The notes under the pieces were generated by a model. It ran no database searches and was not told the DNA's origin. It saw only the letters and a list, made by a program, of their open reading frames with translations. From NCBI GenBank assembly GCA_963695445.1, contig CAVOGV010000012.1, positions 1 to 64,000 of the forward strand: a DNA stretch of 64,000 bases, written 5' to 3'. Every line of letters begins with the position of its first letter. Position 1 is the first letter of the stretch. Of the stretch, positions 45,962-55,182 are shown one piece after another. A program made the position numbers and the translations under genes. Source of the DNA: Thiohalocapsa sp963695445 (lineage in GTDB: Bacteria > Pseudomonadota > Gammaproteobacteria > Chromatiales > Chromatiaceae).

Positions 45962-46831
45962 TCAGACCGGTGAACCGTTTGGCAATGGTGCGCGCAGCCC
46001 TTGGACCAGTTCCAGGTACTGCGGATGCTCCGGGCCGAGCAGCCCATGTCGGATAAGGAAATCGATGATGACCAGGTTGCAGTTCAGCTTGAACTCGTCG
46101 GTGTCGGCGACCACGGCCATGACCTTTTCGACCGGCCAAAGAAAAAATCCGGCCACCTCGTCGTCGTTGCAACGCGGCTCAAAATCGACATCGAGTTCCA
46201 GATCGTAGCAATAGATCACGTCGGGCTTCAGGCCTCGATCGGAATCTCGACAGTAGCTGATCGCGCCCACGGGCACGGCCCGCTCAGCAATGGAGGCCGG
46301 CATCGACGCCTCCTCAAAGCATTCCTTGCGCAGGTTCTCCCGCAGCTCGATACCCCAGGGCAAGCCGCCGGCCACCATGTTGTCCAGGCAATTGGGGTAG
46401 ACACGGCGGCTCGCGGAGCGCCGCGCCACCCAAAGGTAAATCCCGTCCGGGCGCCGCACATAGCCGTTCAGGTGTTGTCCGAAGGCGCGAATACCAAAAT
46501 ACGGAGCGCAGGCCCGATCGATCAGAAAGCGGACGTCGTCGCGCGGCCCCGGTGTTACCGGATAATGCTCACCGTGCAAATGGCTGACCAGGCCGCGCCT
46601 TTGCAAGTCGGCACAGAGGCCGGCCATCGCGTCGCTGCAAGCGTCAAAACCCGATGGCGCCGAGGCCCAATGCAACGCATCGCGGTGCAGGCTGAAATCG
46701 TCACCAATTGCGTCGAGCGTGGCGGCGAAGTCACGGCGCACGCTGCCGAGCGCCTCGCCGTGAACGACGAAGGACAGAAAATCCGCCGGTTGCCAGCGGT
46801 TGCAGGCCTGAATGTGGTCAACGAAGCTCAT
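45962..46831 (-). CDS. NUDIX hydrolase with DUF4743 domain
   Basis: 289 residues. N-terminal DUF4743 (MSFVDHIQACNRWQPADFLS, GLVSHLHGEHYPVTPGPRDD), then a NUDIX domain with box GGLPWGIELRENLRKECFEE followed by ASM; metal-binding Glu in RENLRKECFEE. The family contains thiamine-pyrophosphokinase-associated and plant Nudix20/24-type enzymes that clean damaged thiamine diphosphate. Whether this acts on thiamine compounds is unproven, but TDP-dependent AceE is encoded nearby. About 75 bases separate it from ispG. Confidence 0.85.
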   Translation of the reverse strand: MSFVDHIQACNRWQPADFLSFVVHGEALGSVRRDFAATLDAIGDDFSLHRDALHWASAPSGFDACSDAMAGLCADLQRRGLVSHLHGEHYPVTPGPRDDVRFLIDRACAPYFGIRAFGQHLNGYVRRPDGIYLWVARRSASRRVYPNCLDNMVAGGLPWGIELRENLRKECFEEASMPASIAERAVPVGAISYCRDSDRGLKPDVIYCYDLELDVDFEPRCNDDEVAGFFLWPVEKVMAVVADTDEFKLNCNLVIIDFLIRHGLLGPEHPQYLELVQGLRAPLPNGSPV

Positions 46832-46972
46832 GCTGATCGATCGAACAGTGCGTTCTGGCGCGTGGTAAAGCCTCGCGCGGTCGCGGGTTCATAAATACCG
46901 GATGCCAACCCGGCTGCTGTTGCGGGGCCAGGCATACATTGGCGACGCGCAAACCGCGGACTCAGGGACGAG

Positions 46973-47813
46973 TCAGTAACCCTCGTGCTTGACCGTCTCC
47001 CACAACCGCTCCATCTCGTCGCGGTGCGCGCGGTCAGGTGCCTTGCCGGATGCGCGCAGGCAGACCTCGACCCGCTGAAAGCGCCGCTCGAAGCGATGAT
47101 TTGCGCTGCGCAGCGCCTGCTCGGCATCAACCCCGAGGTGTCTGGCGAGATTGACGCACGAGAACAGCAAGTCGCCGATCTCATGCACCCGCTCGGTGGG
47201 GTCGGCATGCTCGGAAAAGGTCTGCTCGCACTCGGCCAGTTCCTCGCGCACCTTGTCGCACCACGCCGTCCAGATCGTCCCAGTCGAAACCAACCCGAGC
47301 CGCACGCTTCTGCAGCTTCTCGGCGCGCACCAACGCAGGTAGCGCCTGGGCGACCCCCTCGAGCACGCTGGTGCGCAGCCGCTTGCCCTTGGCCTCCCGC
47401 TCGGCGGCCTTCATGGTCTCCCAGTTCTCGCGGACTTCTGCCTCGCTTGCCACATCGGCATCGCCGAAGACGTGCGGATGACGACGGATCATCTTGGTGC
47501 TGATGGACGCGACTACGTCGCCGAAGTCGAAATCGCCCTTTTCCTCAGCCATGCGTGAGTAAATGGCGACCTGGAACAGCAAATCGCCAAGCTCCTCGCA
47601 CAGCTCCACCATGTCGTCCGCTTCGATGGCCTCGGCAACCTCGTACGCCTCTTCGAGCGTATAGGGCAGAATGGTCCGGAAGGTCTGCTTCAGATCCCAA
47701 GGGCATCCCTGATCTGGATCACGCAGTCGCGCGACTACCGCAAGCAAAGAGTCGATGTTGTGCGCATCGATCGCGCGTGCGTCGAGGTCGACGTAATTGG
47801 GATGCTTGCTCAT
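46973..47813 (-). CDS. mazG: Nucleoside triphosphate pyrophosphohydrolase MazG (frameshifted)
   Basis: About 280 residues after one break near 47275. N-terminal MazG domain: RLRDPDQGCPWDLKQTFRT, YEVAEAIEADDMVELCEELG, DLLFQVAIYSRMAEEKG (the ExxE-x12-ExxD helices). STKMIRRHPHVFGDADVASE links to the second domain, VREELAECEQTFSEHADPTE, HEIGDLLFSCVNLARHLGV, ANHRFERRFQRVE. The full tandem-domain form hydrolyses NTPs to NMP and PPi. ATG 47813 begins MSKHPNYVDLDARAIDAHNI. No relBE/mazEF partner is adjacent. Confidence 0.88.
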
Positions 47814-47925
47814 AACGCGGTGGTTGCTCGGTCGGCGCAAAGGTTGGGCAATGATGAGAATCCAGCGATGTGGGCCGGTGACGGTATCGGGTTGGCCGTC
47901 TTGTTCGAAATCCGACGACGTTCGA

Positions 47926-48282
47926 TCAGGGCCGCACCAGCCAGTTGAACAGGATGCCGAGCAGCACGGCACCGATGCTGCCCCACTTCCAGTAGCCGAT
48001 CGGGATGCCGACGATCTCGTCCGGCTTCGACCGAGACGGGTCCTTAACGACGCTCCAAAGATGGGGGCCAGACAGGAACCAGGGCACGAACCCAAACATC
48101 ACCGGCACACCGATCCACAACGGCAGCGGCTGGTTCAGATAAACCAACACCAGCAGGGCCGGCCAACCGACGAAGTAGGCCGCCGTCAGTTTGGCGTCGA
48201 GGGTCTTCTCGCGGGTTTGCAGAAAGGCCAGCACCGCGCCGATGCCCCAGAGCGTGGCCAATGCGATCAATACCAGTCTCAT
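47926..48282 (-). CDS. Small membrane protein, third gene of an overlapping operon
   Basis: 118 residues, three hydrophobic segments (MRLVLIALATLWGIGAVLAF, YFVGWPALLVLVYLNQPLPL, WIGVPVMFGFVPWFLSG) and one at the end (WGSIGAVLLGILFNWLV). No family recognised. ATG 48282 overlaps the stop of the upstream small gene (ATGA), so translation is coupled. Likely acts with the upstream lipoprotein at the inner membrane. Confidence 0.6.
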   Translation of the reverse strand: MRLVLIALATLWGIGAVLAFLQTREKTLDAKLTAAYFVGWPALLVLVYLNQPLPLWIGVPVMFGFVPWFLSGPHLWSVVKDPSRSKPDEIVGIPIGYWKWGSIGAVLLGILFNWLVRP

Positions 48283-48461
48283 AGCGCTCCGCTCCGGCCG
48301 GGCGCCGGGCAGGCGCTTGCCAGGCGGTTCCGCGGCGTCAATCGCCTCATCGATCCGGTCATCGCCCCAATGATTGGCGTCATGATCGACCCAGCGACCA
48401 GCCAAATGCCACCGACCAAACTACTCACCGGGTCGGCCGCGGCTATGGTCAAACGACTCAT
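48279..48461 (-). CDS. Very small membrane protein (60 residues)
   Basis: Starts MSRLTIAAADPVSSLVGGIW and contains one TM segment (VSSLVGGIWLVAGSIMTPII) followed by a basic tail (GSMRRLTPRNRLASACP). The ATG overlaps the lipoprotein stop (TGATG at 48461) and its own stop overlaps the next ATG, which is the evidence that it is real. Function unknown. Confidence 0.5.
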   Translation of the reverse strand: MSRLTIAAADPVSSLVGGIWLVAGSIMTPIIGAMTGSMRRLTPRNRLASACPAPGRSGAL

Positions 48462-49027
48462 CACAGGGCCGGCTCCGCCACCTGCTCCAGTTTCGGCTGC
48501 TTGGTCTTGCGAACGGTGATGTGCGGGCTCACCGCCACGTCGACGAACTTGGCGCAATCACCGGGCGCCGCGGTAAACCGGTTCATGTCTTCGCCGATGG
48601 CGCAACGGCCGGGATCGGTGATGCCGATATAGTCGATCTCGGAGCACTTGATCTGCGTAAAGGTCGCCTCGCGATACTGGCTTTCCGTGGGCTTGACTTC
48701 GGTAAAGTTGCGCGTGATCGCGTCGTACTTCACGTCGCCGCGGATATAGGCAGTCAGCCGCACCGACAGGTTGGTCACCTTCACATCCAGGTTGTTTGTC
48801 AGCGTCATGCCTAGCATGCACGCGTCCGGATACTCCTTTTTCATGTGAACGCTCAGCACCACGGCCTTCCGGCCAGTGGTCTTCACCGGGTCCGATCGCG
48901 AGATCTTAGGCGCGTTGGGATTCGGCGGCGGCTCCTTGGTGCCACCGATCTGAAAACCGCCCGTCTGACAGCCACCAGCGGCAACTGCGGCCATCAGCGC
49001 GAGGATAAGGATCGGCTGCTTTCTCAT
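48461..49027 (-). CDS. Hypothetical lipoprotein
   Basis: 188 residues. Lipoprotein signal MRKQPILILALMAAVAAGGC with Cys after AGG. The mature part has KISRSDPVKTTGRKAVVLSV, CMLGMTLTNNLDVKVTNLSV, RLTAYIRGDVKYDAITRNFT, TFTQIKCSEIDYIGITDPGR, like a beta-sandwich of the DUF3426 or transglutaminase-associated type; two or three additional Cys could form disulfides. No clear family. First of three overlapping genes on the minus strand. Confidence 0.62.
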   Translation of the reverse strand: MRKQPILILALMAAVAAGGCQTGGFQIGGTKEPPPNPNAPKISRSDPVKTTGRKAVVLSVHMKKEYPDACMLGMTLTNNLDVKVTNLSVRLTAYIRGDVKYDAITRNFTEVKPTESQYREATFTQIKCSEIDYIGITDPGRCAIGEDMNRFTAAPGDCAKFVDVAVSPHITVRKTKQPKLEQVAEPAL

Positions 49028-49270
49028 AGACCAACTCGAAAATAATGGAAGTAGCGCAAGGATACACGATGGCGACGAGCGCTCGGACCTGCCCCATCGG
49101 ACAAGCGCCCTGCGACCGCAACAGCGGTGCCATGGTATCGGACCCGGCCAAGCGAGGTCCATCTCGCCGACGATAAAAAGCAGCACGCGACCGAACCGGG
49201 TGGCACCAGCATCGCACCGGAAAAAATGCTTGACCGCGAAAACCTACACAGCCATACTTAGCTGCTAGCC

Positions 49271-49347
49271 GCGCCCGTAGCTCAGCTGGATAGAGTACCT
49301 GGCTACGAACCAGGTGGTCGGGAGTTCGAATCTCTCCGGGCGCGCCA
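49271..49347 (+). tRNA. tRNA-Arg (ACG)
   Basis: 77 nt, CCA encoded. Acceptor stem GCGCCCG pairs with CGGGCGC; D-arm AGCTCAGCTGGATAGAG; anticodon arm CCTGG-CTACGAA-CCAGG with anticodon ACG (read as ICG after deamination); T-loop GTTCGAATC. Intact cloverleaf. Confidence 0.96.
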
Positions 49348-49360
49348 TCAATTTGCATCT

Positions 49361-49383
49361 AAGCCACCTTCGGGTGGCTTTTT
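49361..49383 (+). terminator. Terminator behind tRNA-Arg
   Basis: Perfect 8-bp stem AAGCCACC (49361-49368) and GGTGGCTT (49373-49380), UUCG tetraloop, then T residues. Lies 13 bases after the tRNA. Confidence 0.9.
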
Positions 49384-49620
49384 CGTTTGGGGATGCAACC
49401 GAAAGCCTGCGAACCGCAGTCTCTGGATGCGACACGGCGGTTCCGACAAACATTCTAGCCGCCAAATGTGCGCGTCCATCTTCCCAGCACCATCAGTCGC
49501 ACACGCCTTTACCTCGGTTTAGCCGTGCTGACGGCGAGTGTCCCGCCCTACCGCGGGACGCTAGCGGATGAGGTCTTTGTGATGAGCATCGACACGACCG
49601 CTCCGACGTTGATCATGCGG

Positions 49621-50614
49621 CTATGCCACTGTCGACGGGTCGGGGCAGGTGCGGCGCGTCTCGCCAGCACCCATGGTGTCGATGGTCCGCATCTCGTCGT
49701 CGCTCAGCGCGAAGTCGTAGATGTCGCGGTTCTCGGCCATGCGGGCCGCTTTCGAGGTCTTCGGCAAGGCGGTGCGCCCGCTCTGCACGTGCCACCGCAG
49801 CACAACCTGTCCCGGCGTCTTGCCGTGGTGTTCCGCGATGGCGACGAGCACTGGGTCGCGCAGCATGCCGAAGGCGCCGCTGGCGAAAGGCGCGTAGGCG
49901 GTCACCACGATGCCGTGGTCGCGGCAGAAGGACTCCAGCTCGAGGTCTCGGCAGTAGGGATGGATCTCCACCTGGTTGACGGTGGGCCGGCGCTCCGGCT
50001 TCCGGGATATCCTCCATGAGCTGGCGCAGGTGTGTGATGGTGAAGTTGGACACCCCGATGGCGCGCGCGGCGCCCTTGTCGGCGAGCCGACAGAAGGCGC
50101 GCCAGATGATGGCGCGAGCCTTACGCGGGAAGTCGGGGTCCCTACTGCTGTGTTGCCCGAAACCACCGGGCCAATGCATAAGCAGCAGGTCCACATAGCC
50201 GAGGCCCAGATCGTCCAGGGTATCGACCATGTCGTCGCGGATCTTCTGGGCGATGTCATCGACCTTGTCGGCGTCCCAGGTGCGCCGGTGCGAGATGTTG
50301 ATGTGCGGAGGCGCTGCTGGGTGCGCGAGCTTGGTGGTGATAAACAACTCCTCGCGGGTCAGTTCGCCACTGGCGAAACGCTGGCCGAGGAGCGTGCCCA
50401 CGATGCGCTCGGTCCCGTAGGCACGGGCCCCGTCGAATGCCCGGTAGCCGCCATCAAGGGCCAGCGAGACCGCCCGCCAGGCCTGTTCAGGCAGGAACCC
50501 CTGGAACTCGGTGGCACCTACCCAATCGCCAAAGGCGCAGCCAAACGCCAGCGTGGGCATGATCACCCCATTGTGCAGGGTAACCTCGCGTGCGCTTTCC
50601 GCCCTGTCGTTCAT
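49621..50614 (-). CDS. Aldo/keto reductase (frameshifted)
   Basis: About 330 residues after one break near 49995. LHNGVIMPTLAFGCAFGDWV, then YRAFDGARAYGTERIVG (catalytic Asp and Tyr), FITTKLAHP (Lys), DLLLMHWPGGFG (His), GVSNFTITHLRQLMEDI, and in the second frame VNQVEIHPYCRDLELESFCR, VTAYAPFASGAFGMLRDP, GKTPGQVVLRWHVQSGRTAL. This is the full AKR barrel with its catalytic tetrad; an NADPH-dependent carbonyl reductase of unknown substrate. Insertion SRDPDFPRKARAIIWRAFC is as in plant-like aldose reductases. Confidence 0.82.
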
Positions 50615-50739
50615 ATACTCCGATCCTGCGTGGTGGTGTAGGAGAGATCGAGGTTAACAAAAACGGTTCGCGGCTGCGCCACTGACCTTGTGGTAATCCA
50701 CGGGCGCCAGCCCACGGCTCTGATCGATCCATCCTGGAC

Positions 50740-51015
50740 CTATACGACCCCTTCATAGGCGCCCTTGCCAGTCATACATCGGTCGCTCGGTAACTCCGCT
50801 GTCGCGCTGCCAGGCGGCCGAGGGTCCCTCGCTCCACGGTGAGGAGCGCGGACAAATCCGATTGAACGCTTCTGTTCGACTGGGTTCAGGCCGTACATGA
50901 TCACCTCGGGGCTCACGCCCGGCTCACCAATCTTCATGGGGACCGATTGGCCGGGGTATATTTGACTGGGGTACCAGCGATCACTCACTCTTATGACCGA
51001 GAACTGACCGCACAC
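50740..51015 (-). pseudogene. Possible fragment of a SRAP/YedK-type protein
   Basis: Starting from GTG 51015 the product begins MCGQFSVIRVSDRWYPSQIY, then PGQSVPMKIGEPGVSPEVIM, YGLNPV. SRAP (HMCES/YedK) proteins start MCGR with catalytic Cys2 and later have a YNIAPTQ-x-VP and a MRWGLIPSWAK segment; the order matches but the spacing is shortened, and the rest (RAPHRGARDPRPPGSATAEL) is unrelated. If real it is a decayed SOS-linked DNA-protein crosslink gene. The remaining interval 50615-51041 holds nothing else. Confidence 0.35.
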
Positions 51016-51041
51016 CACCAGATAGCTGACCGATCAACCGC

Positions 51042-52716
51042 ATGCCAGTGACTCAAGACCAGCGGAACCAAGAGCCCGATCCAGTCCATACCGAGGTCGA
51101 CGACTTGCGCGAGGCGCTCGCGAAGCATCGCGACAAGCGCGCCCGTCGCCTGATCAAGGCGATGCACCCGGCCAAGCTCGCTAGCCTGCTCGAAACGCTG
51201 ACGCCCGAGCAGCGCATCGCGGCCTGGCATCAGGTCGATGCGAGGAGTGGAGTCGAAGGTTTTGTCGTATCTGTCGGCCGCGATGCGGGCGCAGCTGGTA
51301 CGTGATCTCGATGCCGACGCGGCGGCGGATACCGACAATCCGGCGCAGACCGATGCCGACCAAAACGCTGGCATCGACGACGAACCGGAAACCCAGCTGC
51401 GCCTGGTGCTCGAAGCGCTGGACCAGGGCAAGCTGAAGCGTATCGCGCGGTTGTTCCGCAAGCTGCATCCGGCGCGGATCGCCGGGTTGCTGGAGTCGCT
51501 GCCGGCGACCGAGCGGACCACCGCCTGGGACATGGTCGACAACGAGCGGACCGGCAAGGTCCTGCGGCACCTGCACGAGGAGGTCCGACGGCGCCTAGCG
51601 GCGGAGATGGACCTTGAGGATCTGGTCAACGCCGCGCGGCGTCTCGAACCCGATGATCTGGTCGATCTGATCCAAGACCTGCCTGGGGCCACCGGCCGAC
51701 AGATCCTGCAGGCCATGAACCAGCGCGAGCGCGAGCGCCTGGAGTCGATGCTGTCATACCCCGAGGACAGCGCCGGCGGCCTGATGAACATGGACCAGAT
51801 CGCGGTGCGCGCCAATATCAAGATCGGCACCCTGCTGCGCTATCTGCGGCTGCTCGAGGACCTGCCGCCGAACACCGACAAGTTCTTCGTCGTCGACCGG
51901 AAGAACCAGTATCAGGGTATCCTGCGGGCGCGCCGTGTCCTGACCGCCCACCCCGAGGCGGCCGTTTCTGACTTGATGGAAGACGATTTCGAGCCGGTGC
52001 CGGCGGATCAGCCGAGCGACGAGGTGGCACGCCGTTTCGAAGAGCAAGACCTGATCTCGGCGCCGGTGGTGGACCCCAATGGCAAGTTGCTCGGCCGCAT
52101 CACCGTCGACGACGTCGTGGACGTCATCCGCGAGCAGGCCGAGCATTCGATGCTGAGCATGGCCGGCCTGGATGACGAGACCGATATGTTCGCGCCGGTG
52201 CTTGCAAGCAGCCGACGGCGCGCGGTCTGGCTGGGCATCAATCTACTCACCGCCTTCCTCGCCGCCTGGGTCATCGGCCTCTTCGAAGGCACCTTACAAC
52301 AGGTGGTCGCGCTCGCGGTGCTGATGCCCATCGTCGCGAGCATGGGCGGTATCGCCGGCAGTCAGACCCTGACCTTGGTCATCCGCGGCCTGGCGACCGG
52401 GCAGCTCGGCGGAGGCAATACCCGCATATTGCTGCTGAAGGAGGCCGGAATCGGTCTCCTGAATGGTATGCTCTGGGCGCTGGTGGTGGCAGCACTGGCC
52501 ATCGTCTGGTTCGGCAACTGGGCCATCGGCGGCATCATCGCGGTCGCGATCCTGCTCAACCTCATCTGCGCGGCGGTGTCCGGCGTCGCCATACCTCTGA
52601 TGATGCGCCGCTTTGGCATCGACCCGGCGCTCGCCGGGAGCGTCGTGCTGACCACCGTGACCGACGTGGTCGGCTTCTTCGCCTTCCTGGGGCTCGCCAC
52701 GCTGATCCTCATTTGA
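51042..52716 (+). CDS. mgtE: Magnesium transporter MgtE (frameshifted)
   Basis: About 557 residues after one break near 51240. N domain with superhelical repeats (ARRLIKAMHPAKLASLLETL, LFRKLHPARIAGLLESLPAT), CBS pair (ILRARRVLTAHPEAAVSDLM, APVVDPNGKLLGRITVDDVV), and five TM helices: RAVWLGINLLTAFLAAWVI, VVALAVLMPIVASMGGIAGS (the PxxxxxGGxxG pore motif), LTLVIRGLATGQL, IGGIIAVAILLNLICAAVSG, SVVLTTVTDVVGFFAFLGLA (Asp in the pore). It imports Mg2+ with gating by cytosolic Mg2+. An acidic insert (DADAAADTDNPAQTDADQNA) lies in the N domain. Confidence 0.9.
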
Positions 52717-53094
52717 GCGGGTTTTAGGTGGTTTCTGGAAAACGCTGTACCCGCCAGCTGCGGGCGAAGCCCGGGGCGAATTTGTGCGCCTCATCGTCGC
52801 TCAGTGCAGCAGACGATCCTCGCCGAATTGATCCACCTCCTCGGGTTGGCGCTTCGCTAGCGAGCGTCGGCACAGACGCCGAGCTCAGGATCCAAACCAA
52901 CACCCAGAGGCTCCCGGAGAGCGGCAGGAATATCACAAGCCGCTGTGTCCGCGACTTCGACGGCTGACTTCGCATCATGACGGGGCCGGGATCATGGCGC
53001 ACCACGGGCGGACAGCATACCCGGATCCACGCACCAGCCGATCGCATCCTCGGCGAGGATGCCTAGCCAAGCGCCATACATCCGACATCGGAGG
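52717..53094 (-). other. Intergenic stretch with a possible small secreted ORF
   Basis: 378 bases. On the minus strand ATG 52979 begins MRSQPSKSRTQRLVIFLPLS followed by a TM/signal segment and ASVPTLASEA; the next frame then gives EEVDQFGEDRLLH and a stop near 52806. If joined it would be a secreted peptide of about 60 residues. No ribosome site supports it. Confidence 0.25.
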
Positions 53095-53529
53095 CTAGCG
53101 CCTGACGGCAAGCAGAAGGACGCCGGCCGTCACCAGGCCGATGCCCAGCCACTCCCTCGGCGAAGGTCGCTCGCCGAGAAAGACGACCGCAAAGACGGCA
53201 ACCAGCACGACGCTGAGCTTGTCGACTGGAGCCACTTTCGATGCCTGACCGATCTGCAGTGCCCGAAAGTAGCAGACCCAGGATGCTCCCGTGGCCAATC
53301 CGGAGAGTGACAAGAAGAGCCAGGTCTTACCGCTCAACTCGAACGGGTTGCTCCATTTTCCCGCCAGCCAGAGGAACGTCGAAAGGACGATGATGATGAT
53401 GAAAGTCCGGATTAGCGTGGCGAAGTCGGAGTCGATGCCACGTATGCCGATCTTCGCGAAGATCGCCGTGAGTGCGGCGAAACAGGCAGAGAGTATGGCC
53501 CAAATAAGCCAGGTGCTTGGGGTTGTCAT
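53095..53529 (-). CDS. EamA-domain (DMT) transporter, single-repeat form
   Basis: 144 residues, five TM segments. MTTPSTWLIWAILSACFAAL, TAIFAKIGIRGIDSDFATLI, TFIIIIVLSTFLWLAG, LFLSLSGLATGASWVCYFRA, QIGQASKVAPVDKLSVVLVA and FAVVFLGERPSPREWLGIGL are the EamA pattern. The single five-helix form has to pair with another copy, as in SMR-like dimers. Substrate unknown. Good start at 53529. Confidence 0.85.
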   Translation of the reverse strand: MTTPSTWLIWAILSACFAALTAIFAKIGIRGIDSDFATLIRTFIIIIVLSTFLWLAGKWSNPFELSGKTWLFLSLSGLATGASWVCYFRALQIGQASKVAPVDKLSVVLVAVFAVVFLGERPSPREWLGIGLVTAGVLLLAVRR

Positions 53530-53824
53530 GCATCGCCGCCGCTGGTTCAGTTTCCGGGGACGGCCCTGCCAAAGACGCGGTAATCGATACAGTTCAGGTC
53601 GACCTTATACACGGCGCTAGATGCACGCAACAGATACCTCCGAGTTGCCACGTCTTCCGTCAGGATAGCGGAGAAGCGCGCTGCGGTCTGGAGGAGCAAA
53701 GGGAAGGAAGGTCGGTATCAGTGTTGTCGATTGTGCTGTCGGAGCGGGCAGGGAAATCCAGCAAAGCATACGCCCAACTGAATTGATAGAAAATGTCGCT
53801 ACCTGAATGTCTATCAATGCAAGA

Positions 53825-53915
53825 TGGCGGAGAGGGAGGGATTCGAACCCTCGATAGGCTGTTAACCTATACACACTTTCCAGGCGTGCTCCTTAAGCCA
53901 CTCGGACACCTCTCC
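53825..53915 (-). tRNA. tRNA-Ser (GGA)
   Basis: 91 nt on the minus strand including GCCA. Acceptor GGAGAGG/CCTCTCC, D-arm GTGTCCGAGTGGCTTAAGG, anticodon arm with CTGGAAA (anticodon GGA), the long variable arm typical of serine tRNAs (ATAGGTTAACAGCCTAT), and T-loop GTTCGAATC. Confidence 0.96.
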
Positions 53916-54001
53916 AAAGACGCGCACGGGCCATTGGTGTTCGACAGCGGCGGTCGACGAGGCACGTGCGAGCCGGTAAGAATAAGCGAACCTGCGTCTT
54001 G

Positions 54002-54889
54002 ATGCAATCCAAACCGATGTCGATACCCTCCCCGACGCTGCCGCCCTGCCCTTCCGATCCGTCGTCGACTGATGATCCGCGCGACTTCGGCCTTGCCGCC
54101 GCGGCCGATCCGCATCGGCTCTACGAACGCGCGGTGCAGTGTGCCGAGGCGGAGGTGGACTTCTTCGAGCGGCGTTTTCGATTGCTGCGCGGGCGCCCTG
54201 CCCGGCGTTTGCGCGAGGATTTTTGCGGCACCGCTGCCGTCTGCTGCGAGTGGGTCGGCAGGCATCGACAGAATCGGGCGGTCGGTGTCGATATCGACGC
54301 GGACGTGCTGGACTGGGGCCGGCGGCACAATCTCTCCAAGCTCTCGCCGGGGGCTGCGAAGCGCGTGGAGTTGCGCCGTGGCAACGTGCTGGCGGCGGAT
54401 TCGGAGCGATACGATATTGTCGCTGCGATGAATTTCAGCTATTGGCTGTTCAAGGAGCGAGCGGCCCTGCGACAGTATTTTTGCCAGGTCAGGGCGGCCC
54501 TGGCCGATGATGGGGTGTTCTTTCTCGATGCCTATGGCGGCTACGACGCCTTTCGCGAGATCCTCGAGGAGCGTGAGATCGACGACGCCGACGGTCGTTT
54601 CACCTACGGTTGGGAGCAGGTGGGCTACAACCCGATCAGCGGCGAGATGACCTGCCATATCCACTTCGCGTTTCCGGATGGATCGCGGCTGCAGCAGGCG
54701 TTCAGCTACCACTGGCGGCTGTGGACGTTGCCCGAGATCCGCGAACTATTGGCGGAGGCGGGTTTTGGTCGCGTCGTCTGCTATTGGCAGGGCTGGGACG
54801 CCGAAGGCGAGGCCGACGGTATCTTCGAGCCCACCGACCGCGCGGACGCGGATGCCGGATGGATCTGCTATATCAGCGCAGAGCCCTAG
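54002..54889 (+). CDS. Class I SAM-dependent methyltransferase
   Basis: About 295 residues from ATG 54002 (54017 also possible; no clear ribosome site decides). Motif I is written unusually: RLREDFCGTAAVCCEWV, followed by acidic motif II AVGVDIDADVLDWGRRHNL. Then RRGNVLAADSERYDIVAAMN, FSYWLFKERAALRQYFCQV, GVFFLDAYGGYDAFREILEE, WEQVGYNPISGEMTCHIHF, SYHWRLWTLPEIRELLAEAG. Similar proteins are annotated only as methyltransferases; target unknown. A tRNA-Ser lies just upstream on the other strand. Confidence 0.8.
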   Translation: MQSKPMSIPSPTLPPCPSDPSSTDDPRDFGLAAAADPHRLYERAVQCAEAEVDFFERRFRLLRGRPARRLREDFCGTAAVCCEWVGRHRQNRAVGVDIDADVLDWGRRHNLSKLSPGAAKRVELRRGNVLAADSERYDIVAAMNFSYWLFKERAALRQYFCQVRAALADDGVFFLDAYGGYDAFREILEEREIDDADGRFTYGWEQVGYNPISGEMTCHIHFAFPDGSRLQQAFSYHWRLWTLPEIRELLAEAGFGRVVCYWQGWDAEGEADGIFEPTDRADADAGWICYISAEP

Positions 54890-54962
54890 CCCGGCGAGGC
54901 CGCGGACCGACGAGCGAACGGTGCCACGCTGCTCAGCCTGGACCTCTCAGCGCCAAGCGATG

Positions 54963-55067
54963 CTCACACGGAGGCGCAGAGACACGGAGAGAAGAAAGAC
55001 GGATGCCGGTCCGCAAATCTGAGCAAGGCACGTGCTCTTCTCCGTGATCTCCGTGCCTCCGTGTGAG
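54963..55067. repeat. Inverted repeat with CACGGAG-type units
   Basis: Left arm 54963-54995 (CTCACACGGAGG ... GACACGGAGAGAAGA) and right arm 55036-55067 (TCTTCTCCGTG ... CCTCCGTGTGAG) are near-perfect inverted copies of about 32 bases, 40 bases apart. Each arm is itself built from repeated ACGGAG units. This matches the widespread bacterial CACGGAGGCACGGAGA-type intergenic repeat. The interval 54890-55182 has no gene. Confidence 0.75.
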
Positions 55068-55182
55068 TCATGTTGCCAGGCCCCCGCGAGCTGCGACTCG
55101 ATCAGGACGCGGGTCCGCAACAGTCTCCCGGTACTTCGCAGGGAATTTTTTCAGCGCTAATATCGACTTGAGAGAGGCGCGC

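Noticed and set aside
53530..53824. A gene between the EamA transporter and tRNA-Ser
   Set aside because: Short frames only, none with a ribosome site or family pattern.
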